DNA of 64,000 bases from Janthinobacterium lividum (lineage in GTDB: Bacteria; Pseudomonadota; Gammaproteobacteria; Burkholderiales; Burkholderiaceae_D), in assembly GCF_034424625.1 (NCBI RefSeq), contig NZ_CP139976.1, positions 3,038,001-3,102,000 of the forward strand, read 5' to 3'. The translations under genes were made by a program, and so were the position numbers. The notes under the pieces are model-generated. The model was not told the DNA's origin and searched no databases. It was given only the letters and a program-made list of their open reading frames with translations. Positions within the stretch are counted from its first letter, which is position 1. Every line of letters begins with the position of its first letter. Shown here one piece after another: positions 8,529 to 18,238 of this stretch.

Positions 8529-9527
8529 CTACAGGCCAAGCATGGCAAGCTCATGCTGTGGGTAGCGCGCGCCATGCACGGCGGCGGGCGCGATGGCGGC
8601 GCCGATGGCGGCCAGCTCGCTGTCGCTCAGGGTGAGTCGCGCGGCGGCCACATTTTCTTCCAGGTGCGCCAGGCTGCGGGCGCCGGGTATCGGCACGATA
8701 TCGCTGCCTTGCGCCAGCAGCCAGGCCAGGGCCAGCTGGGCCGCCGTGGCGCCGCGCGCCGCCGCCAGGCGCTGCAGTTCAGCCACCAGCTTCGCGTTGG
8801 CTTCCATCGCCTGCGGCTGGAAACGGGGCAGGCTGTGGCGGTAATCGTCTGGCGCCAGCGCGGCGCTGGATGCGAGCTGGCCCGTCAGGAAGCCCCGGCC
8901 CAGCGGGCTGTAGGGCACGAAGCCGATACCGAGCGCGCGGCAAGCGGGCAGCACCTCGGCTTCCACATCGCGGCTCCACAGCGAATACTCGGACTGGACC
9001 GCCGCAATCGGATGCACGGCGTGGGCGCGGCGCAGGGTGGCGGCCGACACTTCCGACAGCCCCAGGTGGTGCACCTTGCCGGCCCGCACCAGATCCGCCA
9101 TGGCGCCGACCACGTCTTCGATGGGCACGGCGGGGTCCACGCGGTGCTGGTACAGCAAGTCGATGCAGTCGATGCCCAGCCGGGACAGCGACGCTTCCAC
9201 GGCCCGGACGATGTGTCCGGGGCGGCTGTCGACGCCCGCTATGCGTTCCACACCCTGGCCATGGGGCAAGATCTTGAAGCCGAACTTGGTGGAGATGCTG
9301 ACCTTGCCGCGCAGTTGCTTCAAGGCGCGGCCCACCAGTTCCTCGTTGGCGTAGGGGCCGTAGACTTCCGCCGTATCGATCAGGGTCACGCCCAGTTCCA
9401 CGGCGCGGTGCAGCACGCGCAGCGAGGTGGCCTCGTCCGCGCCGCCGTAGGCAAAGCTCATGCCCATGCAGCCCAGGCCGATGGGGGCGACGCGCAAGCC
9501 GGAGTTGCCCAGTGTTCTGTGTTCCAT
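8529..9527 (-). CDS. Aldo/keto reductase
   Basis: A 332-aa (alpha/beta)8-barrel NADPH-dependent reductase of the YhdN/AKR13 type. It shows the catalytic tetrad pattern: Asp and Tyr in LIDTAEVYGPYANEEL (about 50-65), Lys in STKFGFKI, His in LLYQHRVDP. The cofactor-binding end SDIVPIPGARSLAHLEEN is well conserved. It is divergent from a LysR gene 104 bases away, which is the natural candidate for its regulator. Aldehydes or ketones are the likely substrates; which ones is unknown. Confidence 0.92.
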   Translation of the reverse strand: MEHRTLGNSGLRVAPIGLGCMGMSFAYGGADEATSLRVLHRAVELGVTLIDTAEVYGPYANEELVGRALKQLRGKVSISTKFGFKILPHGQGVERIAGVDSRPGHIVRAVEASLSRLGIDCIDLLYQHRVDPAVPIEDVVGAMADLVRAGKVHHLGLSEVSAATLRRAHAVHPIAAVQSEYSLWSRDVEAEVLPACRALGIGFVPYSPLGRGFLTGQLASSAALAPDDYRHSLPRFQPQAMEANAKLVAELQRLAAARGATAAQLALAWLLAQGSDIVPIPGARSLAHLEENVAAARLTLSDSELAAIGAAIAPAAVHGARYPQHELAMLGL

Positions 9528-9630
9528 TTTTCACTCCTCTTCAAAAAAAGATGCAAGGAGTATGGATGAAGCAACAGCATGCGATAAGATGGCTAATCCT
9601 GCATGTATTGCTGAATATAACTCATGAATA

Positions 9631-10518
9631 ATGGCTGACCTCAACGAATTGACGGCCTTTGCCGCCGTCGCCCGCCTGCGCAGCTTTCGCAAGGCGGCCC
9701 TTGAACGGGGCGTGTCCGCTTCCGCCCTCAGCCATGCGCTGCGGGCGCTGGAAGAGCGCCTGGGCGTGCGCCTGCTGAACCGTACCACGCGCAGCGTCAC
9801 GCCGACCGAGGCGGGGCAGCAGTTGCTGGCGCGGCTGGCGCCGGCCATGCGCGAAATTGATGATGCCTTGCAGGACTTGAGCGCCTTGCAGGATGTACCC
9901 GCAGGCAAGCTGCGCCTGAACGTGCCCCGTCCGGCCGCCCGGCTGCTGCTGGCGCCCATGCTGGCCGGTTTTGTCGCCCGTTATCCGCGCGTGCAGGTGG
10001 AAGTGGTGACGGATGACGGCATGATCGATATCGTGCGCGACGGTTTTGACGCGGGCATCCGCTTCGGCGAGCAGGTGGCGGCCGACATGATCGCCGTGCC
10101 CGTGGGCGTGCCGCAACCTTTCGTGGTGGTGGCGTCGCCCGCCTACCTGGCGGCGCACGGCGCACCAAGCACGCCGCGCGCGCTGCTGGAACACGCCTGC
10201 ATCGGCCGGCGTTTTCCCAGCGGGCGCCAGTATGCGTGGGAGTTCGAGCAGGCAGGCGAGGGTGTCTGCATCGCCGTCGGCGGGCCGCTGGTGTTCGATG
10301 ACGATGAACTGATGCTGCGCGCGGCCCGCGATGGCGCGGGACTGGCGTATGTGTACGAAGCCGATGCGCGCGCCGATATCGCGGCGGGACGCCTGGCGTG
10401 CGTGCTGGAACGTTGCCTGCCGCCGCCGCCCCGTTACTTCCTGTACTACCCGAGCCGGCGGCAGATGCCGCCCGTGCTGCGCGCCTTTGTCGACATGCTG
10501 CGCGCGCCGGCGATATAG
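9631..10518 (+). CDS. LysR family transcriptional regulator
   Basis: A 295-aa LysR-type regulator with an N-terminal winged helix-turn-helix (about 1-60, with SFRKAALERGVSASALSHAL) and a two-lobed substrate-binding domain (about 90-290). It is of the DsdC/CrgA-like subgroup common next to oxidoreductase genes. Divergent from the aldo/keto reductase, which it probably regulates. Its stop codon directly abuts the end of the convergent sensor kinase gene, leaving no room for a separate terminator. Confidence 0.9.
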   Translation: MADLNELTAFAAVARLRSFRKAALERGVSASALSHALRALEERLGVRLLNRTTRSVTPTEAGQQLLARLAPAMREIDDALQDLSALQDVPAGKLRLNVPRPAARLLLAPMLAGFVARYPRVQVEVVTDDGMIDIVRDGFDAGIRFGEQVAADMIAVPVGVPQPFVVVASPAYLAAHGAPSTPRALLEHACIGRRFPSGRQYAWEFEQAGEGVCIAVGGPLVFDDDELMLRAARDGAGLAYVYEADARADIAAGRLACVLERCLPPPPRYFLYYPSRRQMPPVLRAFVDMLRAPAI

Positions 10519-11604
10519 TCAGCCGGCGTGCGGCGGCGCGGCGTGCTCGACCGGCCACTTGATGGTGAACAGGCTGCCGCCCGCCTTGCCACGCGTGCAG
10601 ACGGCGCTGCCGCCATGCGCGCGCGCGATGGCTTCGACCACGGCCAGGCCCAGGCCGCTGCCCGCGTTCAGGTCGACCCTGTCGCTGTCGCCGCGGCGGA
10701 ATGCTTCGAACACGTGCGGCGCCAGTTCCTCGGCAATGCCGGGGCCTGCATCTTCGACGCTCAGGTAGTACTGGCCGGCCTGCACGCGGGTGCGCACGCG
10801 CAGCAGGCCCGGATGCGCATAGCGGCGCGCGTTGTCGAGCAGGGCCAGCACGATTTGCCGGATGCGCGCCGCGTCGCAGCAGACGGGATGGTCGGACAGG
10901 TGCAGTTGCAGGGCAAAGCCGGCCGCTTCCATGTCCGGCGCCAGCAGGCGGCGCACTTCCTCGATTTCCAGCGTCAGGTCCGTCCATGCCATGCGCAGCT
11001 GCATGTGGCCGCTGTCGGCCAGGCTCAGGGTGCGCAAGTCCTCGATCAGGCGGCCCAAGTCTTCCACTTGCGACAGCAGGCTGGAAAACGGCACTTCCTC
11101 TGGCTTGAAGACGCCATCGACGACGCCTTGCAGGGTGCCGCGCAGGATGGTCACGGGCGTGCGCAGCTCGTGCGCGATGGCCGCATTCCACGTCTCGCTT
11201 TCCTTGGCCGCCCGCTGCAGGCGCTCGGCCATGCTGTTGAAATCGTCGACCAGCATGGCCGTTTCACCCAGGGTGCGGTCGCCGGCGAAGGCGCGCGCGG
11301 ACAGGTCGCCATGCGCCACGCGGCGCACGCTGTCCATCACGGAATTGATCGGTTTTAAAATGCGCGACGCGAGCTTGATGGCGAAGAACGCGGCCAGCAG
11401 CAAGCCAAAGATGGTAATCGACAGTATCCACAGCCATTCCACCGTCGTCGGCGACCAGTCGTCCGGCTCGGACAGCATATTGGGGTCGATCTTGAAGACG
11501 ACGGCGAAAAACGTCCACGAAAAAATCCAGATGACGAGGATGCTGATGACCATCAGCACGGACATCGACAGCACGATCTGCCGGTTCAAGCCTGTGAAGC
11601 GCAT
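10519..11604 (-). CDS. Sensor histidine kinase (BaeS-like)
   Basis: A 361-aa membrane sensor kinase. First membrane segment about residues 9-32, second about 56-75, with a short periplasmic loop between. HAMP linker near 78-130 (SRILKPINSVMDS), dimerisation helix with the phosphoacceptor histidine in AAIAHELRTPV, and an ATPase domain with LLDNARRYA, VEDAGPGIAE and GSGLGLAVVEAI. Its ATG at 11604 overlaps the stop of the upstream response regulator by one base (TGATG). The pair lies divergent from a complete RND efflux operon, the arrangement expected for a BaeSR-type envelope-stress system controlling that pump. Confidence 0.88.
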   Translation of the reverse strand: MRFTGLNRQIVLSMSVLMVISILVIWIFSWTFFAVVFKIDPNMLSEPDDWSPTTVEWLWILSITIFGLLLAAFFAIKLASRILKPINSVMDSVRRVAHGDLSARAFAGDRTLGETAMLVDDFNSMAERLQRAAKESETWNAAIAHELRTPVTILRGTLQGVVDGVFKPEEVPFSSLLSQVEDLGRLIEDLRTLSLADSGHMQLRMAWTDLTLEIEEVRRLLAPDMEAAGFALQLHLSDHPVCCDAARIRQIVLALLDNARRYAHPGLLRVRTRVQAGQYYLSVEDAGPGIAEELAPHVFEAFRRGDSDRVDLNAGSGLGLAVVEAIARAHGGSAVCTRGKAGGSLFTIKWPVEHAAPPHAG

Positions 11605-12353
11605 CAGAGGTCGCTTTCCAGGCGGTAGCCCACGCCGCGCAGGCTGGCCGGCATGTTCATCACGCCCGCTTCTTCCAGCTTCTTGCGCAGCTTGCTGACG
11701 TGGCTGTCCACCGTGCGTTCCATCGAATTGCTCTCGGGCATGCACGACTCCAGCAATTCCAGGCGGCTGCAGACGCGGCGCGGCGTGCGCGCCAGGTGGG
11801 CCAGCAGGCGGAACTCCGTCAAGGTCAGGCTCAAAGGCACGGGCGCGCCTTCGCGCAGCACGCTGGCCACATAGGTTTCCTGGTCGATCTCGATGGGGCC
11901 GCAGCGCAGGCGCTGGCCGCCGACGGGATGGTGGCGCACGCGCGAGCGGCGCAGCACGGCCGCCACGCGGGCCACCACTTCGGCCGGATTGAAGGGCTTG
12001 ATGATGTAGTCGTCGGCGCCCACGCGCAGTGCGGCCAGTTTATCGGCATCCTGGTCGCGCGCCGTCAGCATGATGACGGGCGTCTCGCCGCGCCGCCGCA
12101 CTTCCGCCAGCACGCCCCAACCATCGACTCTGGGCATTTGCACGTCGAGCAGCAGCAGGTCCGGCGCCAGCGCCAGGTGCTGCTGCAGCGCTTCCTGGCC
12201 ATCGTGCGCGAAGGCCGTGCGGTAGCCGTCGCGCTCCAGGTAGCCGGCGAGGATGCGGGCGATTTGCGGTTCATCTTCGGCGATCAGGACGAGGGCGGAA
12301 GGCGGGGTGGTGGCAAGGAAGGAGGGCTGGCTGGCGCTGTGATGATAGTTCAT
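11604..12353 (-). CDS. OmpR-type response regulator (BaeR-like)
   Basis: A 249-aa response regulator with an unusual N-terminal extension of about 20 residues before the receiver domain (VLIAEDEPQIARIL). The phosphoacceptor Asp is in LLLLDVQMPRVDG and the conserved Lys in YIIKPFNPAEVV. The C-terminal winged helix ends SLRGVGYRLESDL. Coupled to the kinase at 10519-11604. The 134-base gap to the divergent efflux operon probably holds both promoters. Assignment as BaeR-like rests on overall sequence style and on the efflux context. Confidence 0.9.
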   Translation of the reverse strand: MNYHHSASQPSFLATTPPSALVLIAEDEPQIARILAGYLERDGYRTAFAHDGQEALQQHLALAPDLLLLDVQMPRVDGWGVLAEVRRRGETPVIMLTARDQDADKLAALRVGADDYIIKPFNPAEVVARVAAVLRRSRVRHHPVGGQRLRCGPIEIDQETYVASVLREGAPVPLSLTLTEFRLLAHLARTPRRVCSRLELLESCMPESNSMERTVDSHVSKLRKKLEEAGVMNMPASLRGVGYRLESDL

Positions 12354-12486
12354 ATAAATAGTCTAGCATTCTTCGCCGTCTCCATCGAATCTCCACATTT
12401 CTTTGACGGAACATCCATCTTGGCCTTCTATGCTCTTGTTATCTGTCGACCGGACCGCCGGTTGGGATCTGCCATAGAGAAAGACC

Positions 12487-13650
12487 ATGCATCCGAGCCA
12501 CCTCACCAAGAAAAACATGTTGATCGCCGCGGCACTGCTCAGCCTTGCCGCCTGTTCCAAACCCGCGCCGGAAGAAGGCGCCGCGCCGCCCGCCGCCGTT
12601 ACGGTGCTCAAGCTGCAAGCGGCACCTGTCGTCCTCAGCGATGAATTGCCGGGCAGGGTGGCCGCTTTCCGCACGGCCGACATCCGCCCGCAAGTGGGCG
12701 GCATCGTGCTGCGCCGCCAGTTCGAGCAGGGCGCCGAAGTGAAAGCGGGGCAGAAGCTGTTCCAGCTGAACCCGGCGCCATTCCAGGCGGACGTCGATTC
12801 GGCTGCCGCCGCCCTGCAGCATGCGGTGGCCACGGCGAACCGCGCCAGCAGCCAGGCCGACAGGTTGAAGCCGCTGGTGGAAGCGGACGCCATCAGCCGC
12901 CAGGCGTATGACGATGCCGTGGCCCAGCGCGAGCAAGCCGTGGCCACCGTGGCCCAGGCGCGCGCGGCCCTGGCGCGCCGCCGCCTGGACCTGGCCTTTG
13001 CCAGCATCGAGGCGCCCATTGCCGGGCGCATCGGCTCCGAACTGGTGACGGAAGGCGCGCTCGTGGGCCTGGCCGATGCCACGCCGATGGCGCGCATCCA
13101 GCAGATCGACAAGGTGTATGTCGACGTGCGCCAGCCGGCCGCCGCGCTGGCCGCGCTGCAAGCCTCCGGCACCGGCGGCGCGGACAAGCTGCCCGTGACT
13201 ATCCTCGGCGCGGACGGCCAGCCGCATCCCGTCACGGGCCGCATCCTGTTCTCCGGCATCAGCGTCGATGCGGGCACGGGCGACGCCGTCATCCGCGTGC
13301 TGGTCGACAATCCGCAGCGCCAGCTGCTGCCGGGCATGTTCGTGCGCGCCCGCATCGCCCGCGCCGTGCAGGCAGATGGCGTGCTGCTGCCGCAGCAAGC
13401 CGTCTTGCACAGCAGCGGCGGCCAGGCGCAGGCCTGGGTGCTCGATGGCACGAACAAAGCAAGTCTTAAACCCATCAGCGTGGGCGACGTGATCGACCAC
13501 CAGTACGTGGTCAACGGCGGCTTGAAGGCTGGCGAAACCGTCGTCATCGAAGGCCAGGAACGCTTGCAGCCGGGCGCCACCGCCGCACCGCAGCCATGGA
13601 AGCGCGCCGCAGCCGTTGCCGCCGCACCTGCCGTCAGCGCCGTGCGCTGA
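12487..13650 (+). CDS. RND efflux periplasmic adaptor (AcrA/MexA family)
   Basis: A 387-aa membrane-fusion protein that joins the inner-membrane pump to the outer-membrane channel. It has a lipoprotein signal with lipobox LAAC near residue 22, then the paired lipoyl half-motifs around a coiled-coil hairpin (about 95-160, QADRLKPLVEADAISRQAYD), then beta-barrel and membrane-proximal domains. SIEAPIAGRIG is the classic adaptor signature. First gene of a three-gene operon with the pump 26 bases downstream and the channel coupled to that. Probably induced through the divergent BaeSR-like system. Substrates unknown; drugs or toxic organics are usual for the family. Confidence 0.93.
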   Translation: MHPSHLTKKNMLIAAALLSLAACSKPAPEEGAAPPAAVTVLKLQAAPVVLSDELPGRVAAFRTADIRPQVGGIVLRRQFEQGAEVKAGQKLFQLNPAPFQADVDSAAAALQHAVATANRASSQADRLKPLVEADAISRQAYDDAVAQREQAVATVAQARAALARRRLDLAFASIEAPIAGRIGSELVTEGALVGLADATPMARIQQIDKVYVDVRQPAAALAALQASGTGGADKLPVTILGADGQPHPVTGRILFSGISVDAGTGDAVIRVLVDNPQRQLLPGMFVRARIARAVQADGVLLPQQAVLHSSGGQAQAWVLDGTNKASLKPISVGDVIDHQYVVNGGLKAGETVVIEGQERLQPGATAAPQPWKRAAAVAAAPAVSAVR

Positions 13651-13676
13651 CCCGTACATATTGAAAGTGTAACGAC

Positions 13677-16600
13677 ATGCCTCAATTTTTCATCAACCGC
13701 CCCGTCTTTGCGTGGGTGGTGGCGGTCTTCATCGTCCTGTTCGGACTGATCGCCATACCGCAATTGCCGATTGCGCGCTTCCCTTCGGTGGCGCCGCCCA
13801 GCGTCAGCATCAGCGCCAACTATCCTGGCGCCACGCCGCAAACCATGAACGATTCCGTGGTGGGTCTGATCGAACGCGAACTGTCGGGCGTCAAGCACCT
13901 GCTGTATTTCGAGTCGTCCACCGATACCTCGGGTTCGGCCTCGATCACCGTCACCTTCCAGCCGGGCACGAACCCGGAAATGGCGCAGGTGGACGTGCAA
14001 AACCGCCTGAAAGCCATCGAACCGCGCCTGCCGCAAGCCGTGCGGCAAAATGGCTTGACGGTGGAGTCGGCATCGTCCGGCTTCCTGATGATCGTCAGCC
14101 TGATTTCCGAGAATGGCCAGCATGACGAAGTGGCGCTGGGCGACTACCTGGCGCGAAACGTGACGGAAGAACTGCGCCGCATTCCCGGCGTGGGCAAGGT
14201 GCAGCTGTTCGGCTCCGAGCGGGCCATGCGCATCTGGGTCGATCCGGCCAAGCTGGTGTCGTACAACATCGCCATGGGCGAGCTGACGGCCGCCATCGCG
14301 CAGCAAAATGCGCAGATCGCCCCGGGCCGCCTGGGCGATTCGCCCGCCGTGCACGGCCAGCGCGTCACGATTCCGCTGACGGTGCAGGGCCAGCTGCAAA
14401 CGCCGGCCGAATTTGCCGCCATCGTCTTGCGCGCGAATGCGGATGGCTCGAAAGTGACGATCGGCGACGTGGCGAAAGTGTCGCTGGGCGCGCAAAGCTT
14501 CAATTTCAGTATCCGCGAAAACGGCCAGGCCGCTTCGGGCGCCGCCATCATGCTGTCGCCGGGCGCCAACGCCGTGCAGACGGCCAGCGCCGTGCGCGCG
14601 CGCATGGCCGAACTGGCACACACGATGCCCGCAGGGATCAAGTATTCGGTGCCGTTCGATACGGCGCCGTTCGTGAAGATCTCGATCGAAAAGGTCGTCG
14701 TCACCCTGCTGGAAGCGATGGTGCTGGTGTTCCTCGTCATGTATCTGTTCCTGCAAAAGATACGCTACACGCTGATTCCCGCCATCGTCGCGCCGATTGC
14801 CCTGATGGGCACCTTCACGGTGATGCTGATGGCCGGCTATTCCGTCAACGTGCTGACCATGTTCGGCATGGTGCTGGCGATCGGCATCATCGTCGACGAT
14901 GCCATCGTCGTGGTGGAAGCCGTCGAGCGCCTGATGGCGACCGAAGGCTTGTCGCCGAAGGAGGCGACGTCGAAGGCCATGCGCGAAATCACCGGTGCCG
15001 TCGTGGGCATCACCCTGGTGCTGACGGCCGTGTTCATCCCGATGGCGCTGGCCAGCGGTTCCGTCGGCGCCATCTACCGCCAGTTCACCCTGGCCATGGC
15101 CGTGTCGATCCTGTTCTCGGCCTTTTTGGCGCTGACCCTGACGCCGGCCCTGTGCGCCACCATGTTGAAACCGATTGGTCCGCACGACCATGACAAGAAG
15201 GGCTTCTTCCTGTGGTTCGACCGCTGTTTTGACCGCATGACGGCCCGCTATGAAAAGGGCGTGGTGGCGATGCTCAAACGCGCGGGCCGTTCGATGGTCG
15301 TGTATGGCGCCATCGTCGCGGCCCTGGGCGTGGCCTTCATGCAGCTGCCTTCGGCCTTTTTGCCGGAAGAAGACCAGGGCTACTTCATCACTTCGATCCA
15401 GCTGCCGTCCGACGCCACCATGGAGCGCACGCTCGATGTCGTCAAGTTGTACGAGCAACACGTGGCCACGCGGCCCGGCATCGAAGTGAATCAGTCGATC
15501 CTCGGCTTCAGCTTTTCCGGCGCTGGACCGAATGCTGGCCTGGCCTTCACCATGCTGAAGGACTGGAAACAGCGCAACGGCGCCACGGCGCAGGAAGAAG
15601 TGGCGCTGGCGCAGGAAGCCATGTCGCAGGCGAAGGAGGGCGTGATCATGAGCCTGATGCCGCCCGCCATCGATGAACTGGGCAACTCGTCCGGCTTTTC
15701 CATGCGCTTGCAAGACCGCGCCAACCAGGGTGTCAACGCCCTGCAGGCGGCGCAGAACCAGCTGCTGGGCCTGGCCGCGCAAAGCAGCAAGGTGGCGGGC
15801 GTGTATCCGGACGGCTTGCCGCCGGGCGCCAGCGTGCGCCTCGATATCGACCGCACCAAGGCGGAAGCGCTGGGTGTGTCGTTTACGGCCATTGCCGACA
15901 TGCTGACGGCAGCCATGGGGTCGACCTATGTCAACGATTTCCCGAATGCGGGCCGCATGCAGCAGGTGATCATCCAGGCCGATGCGCCGTCGCGCATGCA
16001 GTTGAACGACGTACTGGCCCTGCGCATCCGCAATAACGCGGGCGGCATGGTGGCCTTGGGCGAACTGGTGCGCCCCGTGTGGAGCGAGTCGCCGCTGCAA
16101 CTGGTGCGCTACCAGGGTTATCCTGCGGCGCGCATTTCAGGCAGCGCGGCGCCGGGCGTATCGAGCGGCGACGCCATGCTGGAAATGGAGCGCCTGGTGA
16201 AACAGCTGCCGCCCGGCTTCGCGCTGGCGTGGACGGGGCAGTCGCTGCAAGAGAAGGAATCGGCGTCGCAAGCGCCCATGCTGATGGCGCTGTCGATGCT
16301 GGTGGTCTTCCTCGTGCTGGCGGCCCTGTATGAAAGCTGGAGCATTCCCGTGTCCGTGATGCTGGTCGTGCCTTTGGGCTTGCTGGGCGCCGTGCTGGCC
16401 GTGATGTTGCGCGGCATGCCGAACGATGTGTTCTTCAAGGTGGGCATGATCACGATCATCGGCCTGTCGGCGAAGAATGCGATCCTGATCGTCGAATATG
16501 CGCGCCAGCTGCAGGCGCAGGGCAAGGGACTGGTCGAGGCGACGGTGGAAGCGGCCCGCTTGCGTTTGCGTCCGATCTTGATGACGTCCTTGGCCTTTGC

Positions 16601-16823
16601 ACTGGGCGTCGTGCCGCTGATGCTGGCCACGGGCGCCAGCGCCGAAACGCAGCATGCGATCGGCACGGGCGTGTTCGGCGGCATGATTACCGCCACCGTG
16701 CTGGCCGTGTTTTTCGTGCCCGTGTTTTTTGTCGTGGTGCTGGGCGCCGTCGACAAGATGGGCAGCTATTTCAACAAACGCAGTAATCGCATCGCCGTCA
16801 AGGCGGTGGAAGGGGAGTTGTAA
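13677..16823 (+). CDS. RND efflux pump, inner-membrane permease (AcrB/MexB family)
   Basis: A full-length 1048-aa hydrophobe/amphiphile efflux (HAE1) transporter. It begins MPQFFINRPVFAWVVAVFI like AcrB. It has the twelve-helix RND topology with two large periplasmic loops; the proton-relay aspartates lie in the helix GIIVDDAIVVVEAVERL and the conserved lysine in the later helix GLSAKNAILIVEYAR. It exports substrates in exchange for protons, with the adaptor at 12487 and the channel at 16823. The stop codon overlaps the channel start by one base (TAATG). Length and motifs are intact, so it should be functional. Confidence 0.96.
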   Translation: MPQFFINRPVFAWVVAVFIVLFGLIAIPQLPIARFPSVAPPSVSISANYPGATPQTMNDSVVGLIERELSGVKHLLYFESSTDTSGSASITVTFQPGTNPEMAQVDVQNRLKAIEPRLPQAVRQNGLTVESASSGFLMIVSLISENGQHDEVALGDYLARNVTEELRRIPGVGKVQLFGSERAMRIWVDPAKLVSYNIAMGELTAAIAQQNAQIAPGRLGDSPAVHGQRVTIPLTVQGQLQTPAEFAAIVLRANADGSKVTIGDVAKVSLGAQSFNFSIRENGQAASGAAIMLSPGANAVQTASAVRARMAELAHTMPAGIKYSVPFDTAPFVKISIEKVVVTLLEAMVLVFLVMYLFLQKIRYTLIPAIVAPIALMGTFTVMLMAGYSVNVLTMFGMVLAIGIIVDDAIVVVEAVERLMATEGLSPKEATSKAMREITGAVVGITLVLTAVFIPMALASGSVGAIYRQFTLAMAVSILFSAFLALTLTPALCATMLKPIGPHDHDKKGFFLWFDRCFDRMTARYEKGVVAMLKRAGRSMVVYGAIVAALGVAFMQLPSAFLPEEDQGYFITSIQLPSDATMERTLDVVKLYEQHVATRPGIEVNQSILGFSFSGAGPNAGLAFTMLKDWKQRNGATAQEEVALAQEAMSQAKEGVIMSLMPPAIDELGNSSGFSMRLQDRANQGVNALQAAQNQLLGLAAQSSKVAGVYPDGLPPGASVRLDIDRTKAEALGVSFTAIADMLTAAMGSTYVNDFPNAGRMQQVIIQADAPSRMQLNDVLALRIRNNAGGMVALGELVRPVWSESPLQLVRYQGYPAARISGSAAPGVSSGDAMLEMERLVKQLPPGFALAWTGQSLQEKESASQAPMLMALSMLVVFLVLAALYESWSIPVSVMLVVPLGLLGAVLAVMLRGMPNDVFFKVGMITIIGLSAKNAILIVEYARQLQAQGKGLVEATVEAARLRLRPILMTSLAFALGVVPLMLATGASAETQHAIGTGVFGGMITATVLAVFFVPVFFVVVLGAVDKMGSYFNKRSNRIAVKAVEGEL

Positions 16824-18193
16824 TGCGTTGGTTTCATCTGTTACCGATCGCCGGGCTGTTGTCGGCGTGTTCATTGACGCCGCCGCTGGTCAAGCCGGCG
16901 GCGCCGATACCGGCCAGCTATGGCGAGGTCGCCGCGCCAGGCATGGTCGATTCTGCGGCCGACCTGGGCTGGCGCCAGATGCTGCTCGATGCGCGCCTGC
17001 AGCGCCTGGTCGACATCGCCCTGGAAAACAACCGCGATTTGCGCGTGGCGTCCCTTAACGTGGAAGCCGTGCGGGCGCAGTACCAGATCCAGGATGCGGG
17101 CCGCTATCCGGCCATCGGCGCGAATGCCGGCGGCGTGCGCCAGCGCGGCGCCGATGCGGTGACCCAGAACCAGTTCACTGCAGGCATCGCCATGAGCGCG
17201 TTCGAGATCGACCTGTTCGGCCGCCTGCGCTCCTTGTCGGACGCGGCGTTTGCGCGCTACCTGGCCACGCAGCAGGGCCAGCGCGCCGCGCACATGGCCC
17301 TGATCGGCGCCGTCGCCGATGCGTACCTGGAACAGCGGCTGGCCGAGGAGCAGCTGGCACTGGCGCGGCAAACCCTGCTTGACTGGCGCCAGGCTTTGAC
17401 CCTGACGCAGCACCTGCACGGCGCGCAGCAGGGCAGCGGCCTGGACGTGGCGCAAGCGGAAGGACAGGCGGCCACGGCGGAAGCGGACGTACAGGCCCGC
17501 GAGCGGGCCAGCGCCTTGGCCCGCAACAGCCTGGAACTGCTGCTGGGCGCGCCGTTGCCAACGGACTTGCCGGCGGGCCGGCCGCTCGATGGCCAGCCCG
17601 TGCTGACGCAGCTGCCGCCCGGCCTGCCGTCGGACTTGCTGGCGCGCCGTCCCGACATCCTGCAAGCGGAATACGCGCTGGTGGCGGCGAATGCGGAAAT
17701 CGGCGCGGCCCGCGCCGCCTTCTTCCCCCGTCTGTCGCTGACGGCGTCGCTGGGCTTTGCCAGCCCTGAGCTCGGCGACCTGTTCCGTGGCAGCGCGCGA
17801 AGCTGGTCGTTCGCGCCGCAAGTGACGCAGCCGCTGTTCCAGGGCGGCCAGCTGCGCGCGGAATTGCAACTGTCGCGCCTGCGCAAGGACGTGGCCGTGC
17901 TGCAATACGAGCAGGCCATCCAGGCGGCCTTCCGCGACGTGCGCGACGGGCTGGCCGGCAGCGCCACGTATGCGCAGCAGATCGATGCGCAGCAGCGCGT
18001 AGTGGTCGCGGCGCAGCAGCGCCAGCGGCTGTCGCAGCTGCGCTACGACGCGGGCCAGGACAGCCGCCTGGAATTGCTCGACGCGCAGCGCCAGTCGTAT
18101 GCGGCCCAGCAAACCCTGCTCGACGTGCGGCGCGACCAGTTCAAGTCGTCCGTGGCCCTGTACAAGGCGCTGGGGGGAGGGCTGGCGGAGTAG
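16823..18193 (+). CDS. Outer-membrane efflux channel (NodT/OprM family)
   Basis: A 456-aa outer-membrane factor lipoprotein with lipobox LSAC at Cys16. The two tandem outer-membrane-efflux repeats (about 60-250 and 265-450) form the trimeric TolC-like channel; the segment LPPGLPSDLLARRPDI is a hallmark of the NodT subgroup. Third gene of the RND operon, translationally coupled to the pump. Its 3' end faces the convergent tape-measure-domain gene with only 45 bases between. Confidence 0.95.
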   Translation: MRWFHLLPIAGLLSACSLTPPLVKPAAPIPASYGEVAAPGMVDSAADLGWRQMLLDARLQRLVDIALENNRDLRVASLNVEAVRAQYQIQDAGRYPAIGANAGGVRQRGADAVTQNQFTAGIAMSAFEIDLFGRLRSLSDAAFARYLATQQGQRAAHMALIGAVADAYLEQRLAEEQLALARQTLLDWRQALTLTQHLHGAQQGSGLDVAQAEGQAATAEADVQARERASALARNSLELLLGAPLPTDLPAGRPLDGQPVLTQLPPGLPSDLLARRPDILQAEYALVAANAEIGAARAAFFPRLSLTASLGFASPELGDLFRGSARSWSFAPQVTQPLFQGGQLRAELQLSRLRKDVAVLQYEQAIQAAFRDVRDGLAGSATYAQQIDAQQRVVVAAQQRQRLSQLRYDAGQDSRLELLDAQRQSYAAQQTLLDVRRDQFKSSVALYKALGGGLAE

Positions 18194-18238
18194 CCCGCCT
18201 TGCGGGGGGGGCGGCCAGCCGGGCGTGGGCTTGCCAGG

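Noticed and set aside
12403..12434. TTGACG ... TATGCT as the promoter of the RND efflux operon
   Set aside because: The spacer is 20 bases, too long for a normal sigma-70 promoter, so I did not list it.
12363..16100. A 1245-codon open frame on the minus strand opposite the RND adaptor and pump
   Set aside because: It is a shadow of the real plus-strand genes; its product is His/Arg/Gln-rich with no known domain, as expected from reverse reading of GC-biased codons.
18194..18206. Hairpin cccgc-ctt-gcggg after the outer-membrane channel gene as a terminator
   Set aside because: The stem is only 5 bp and is followed by G residues, not T.
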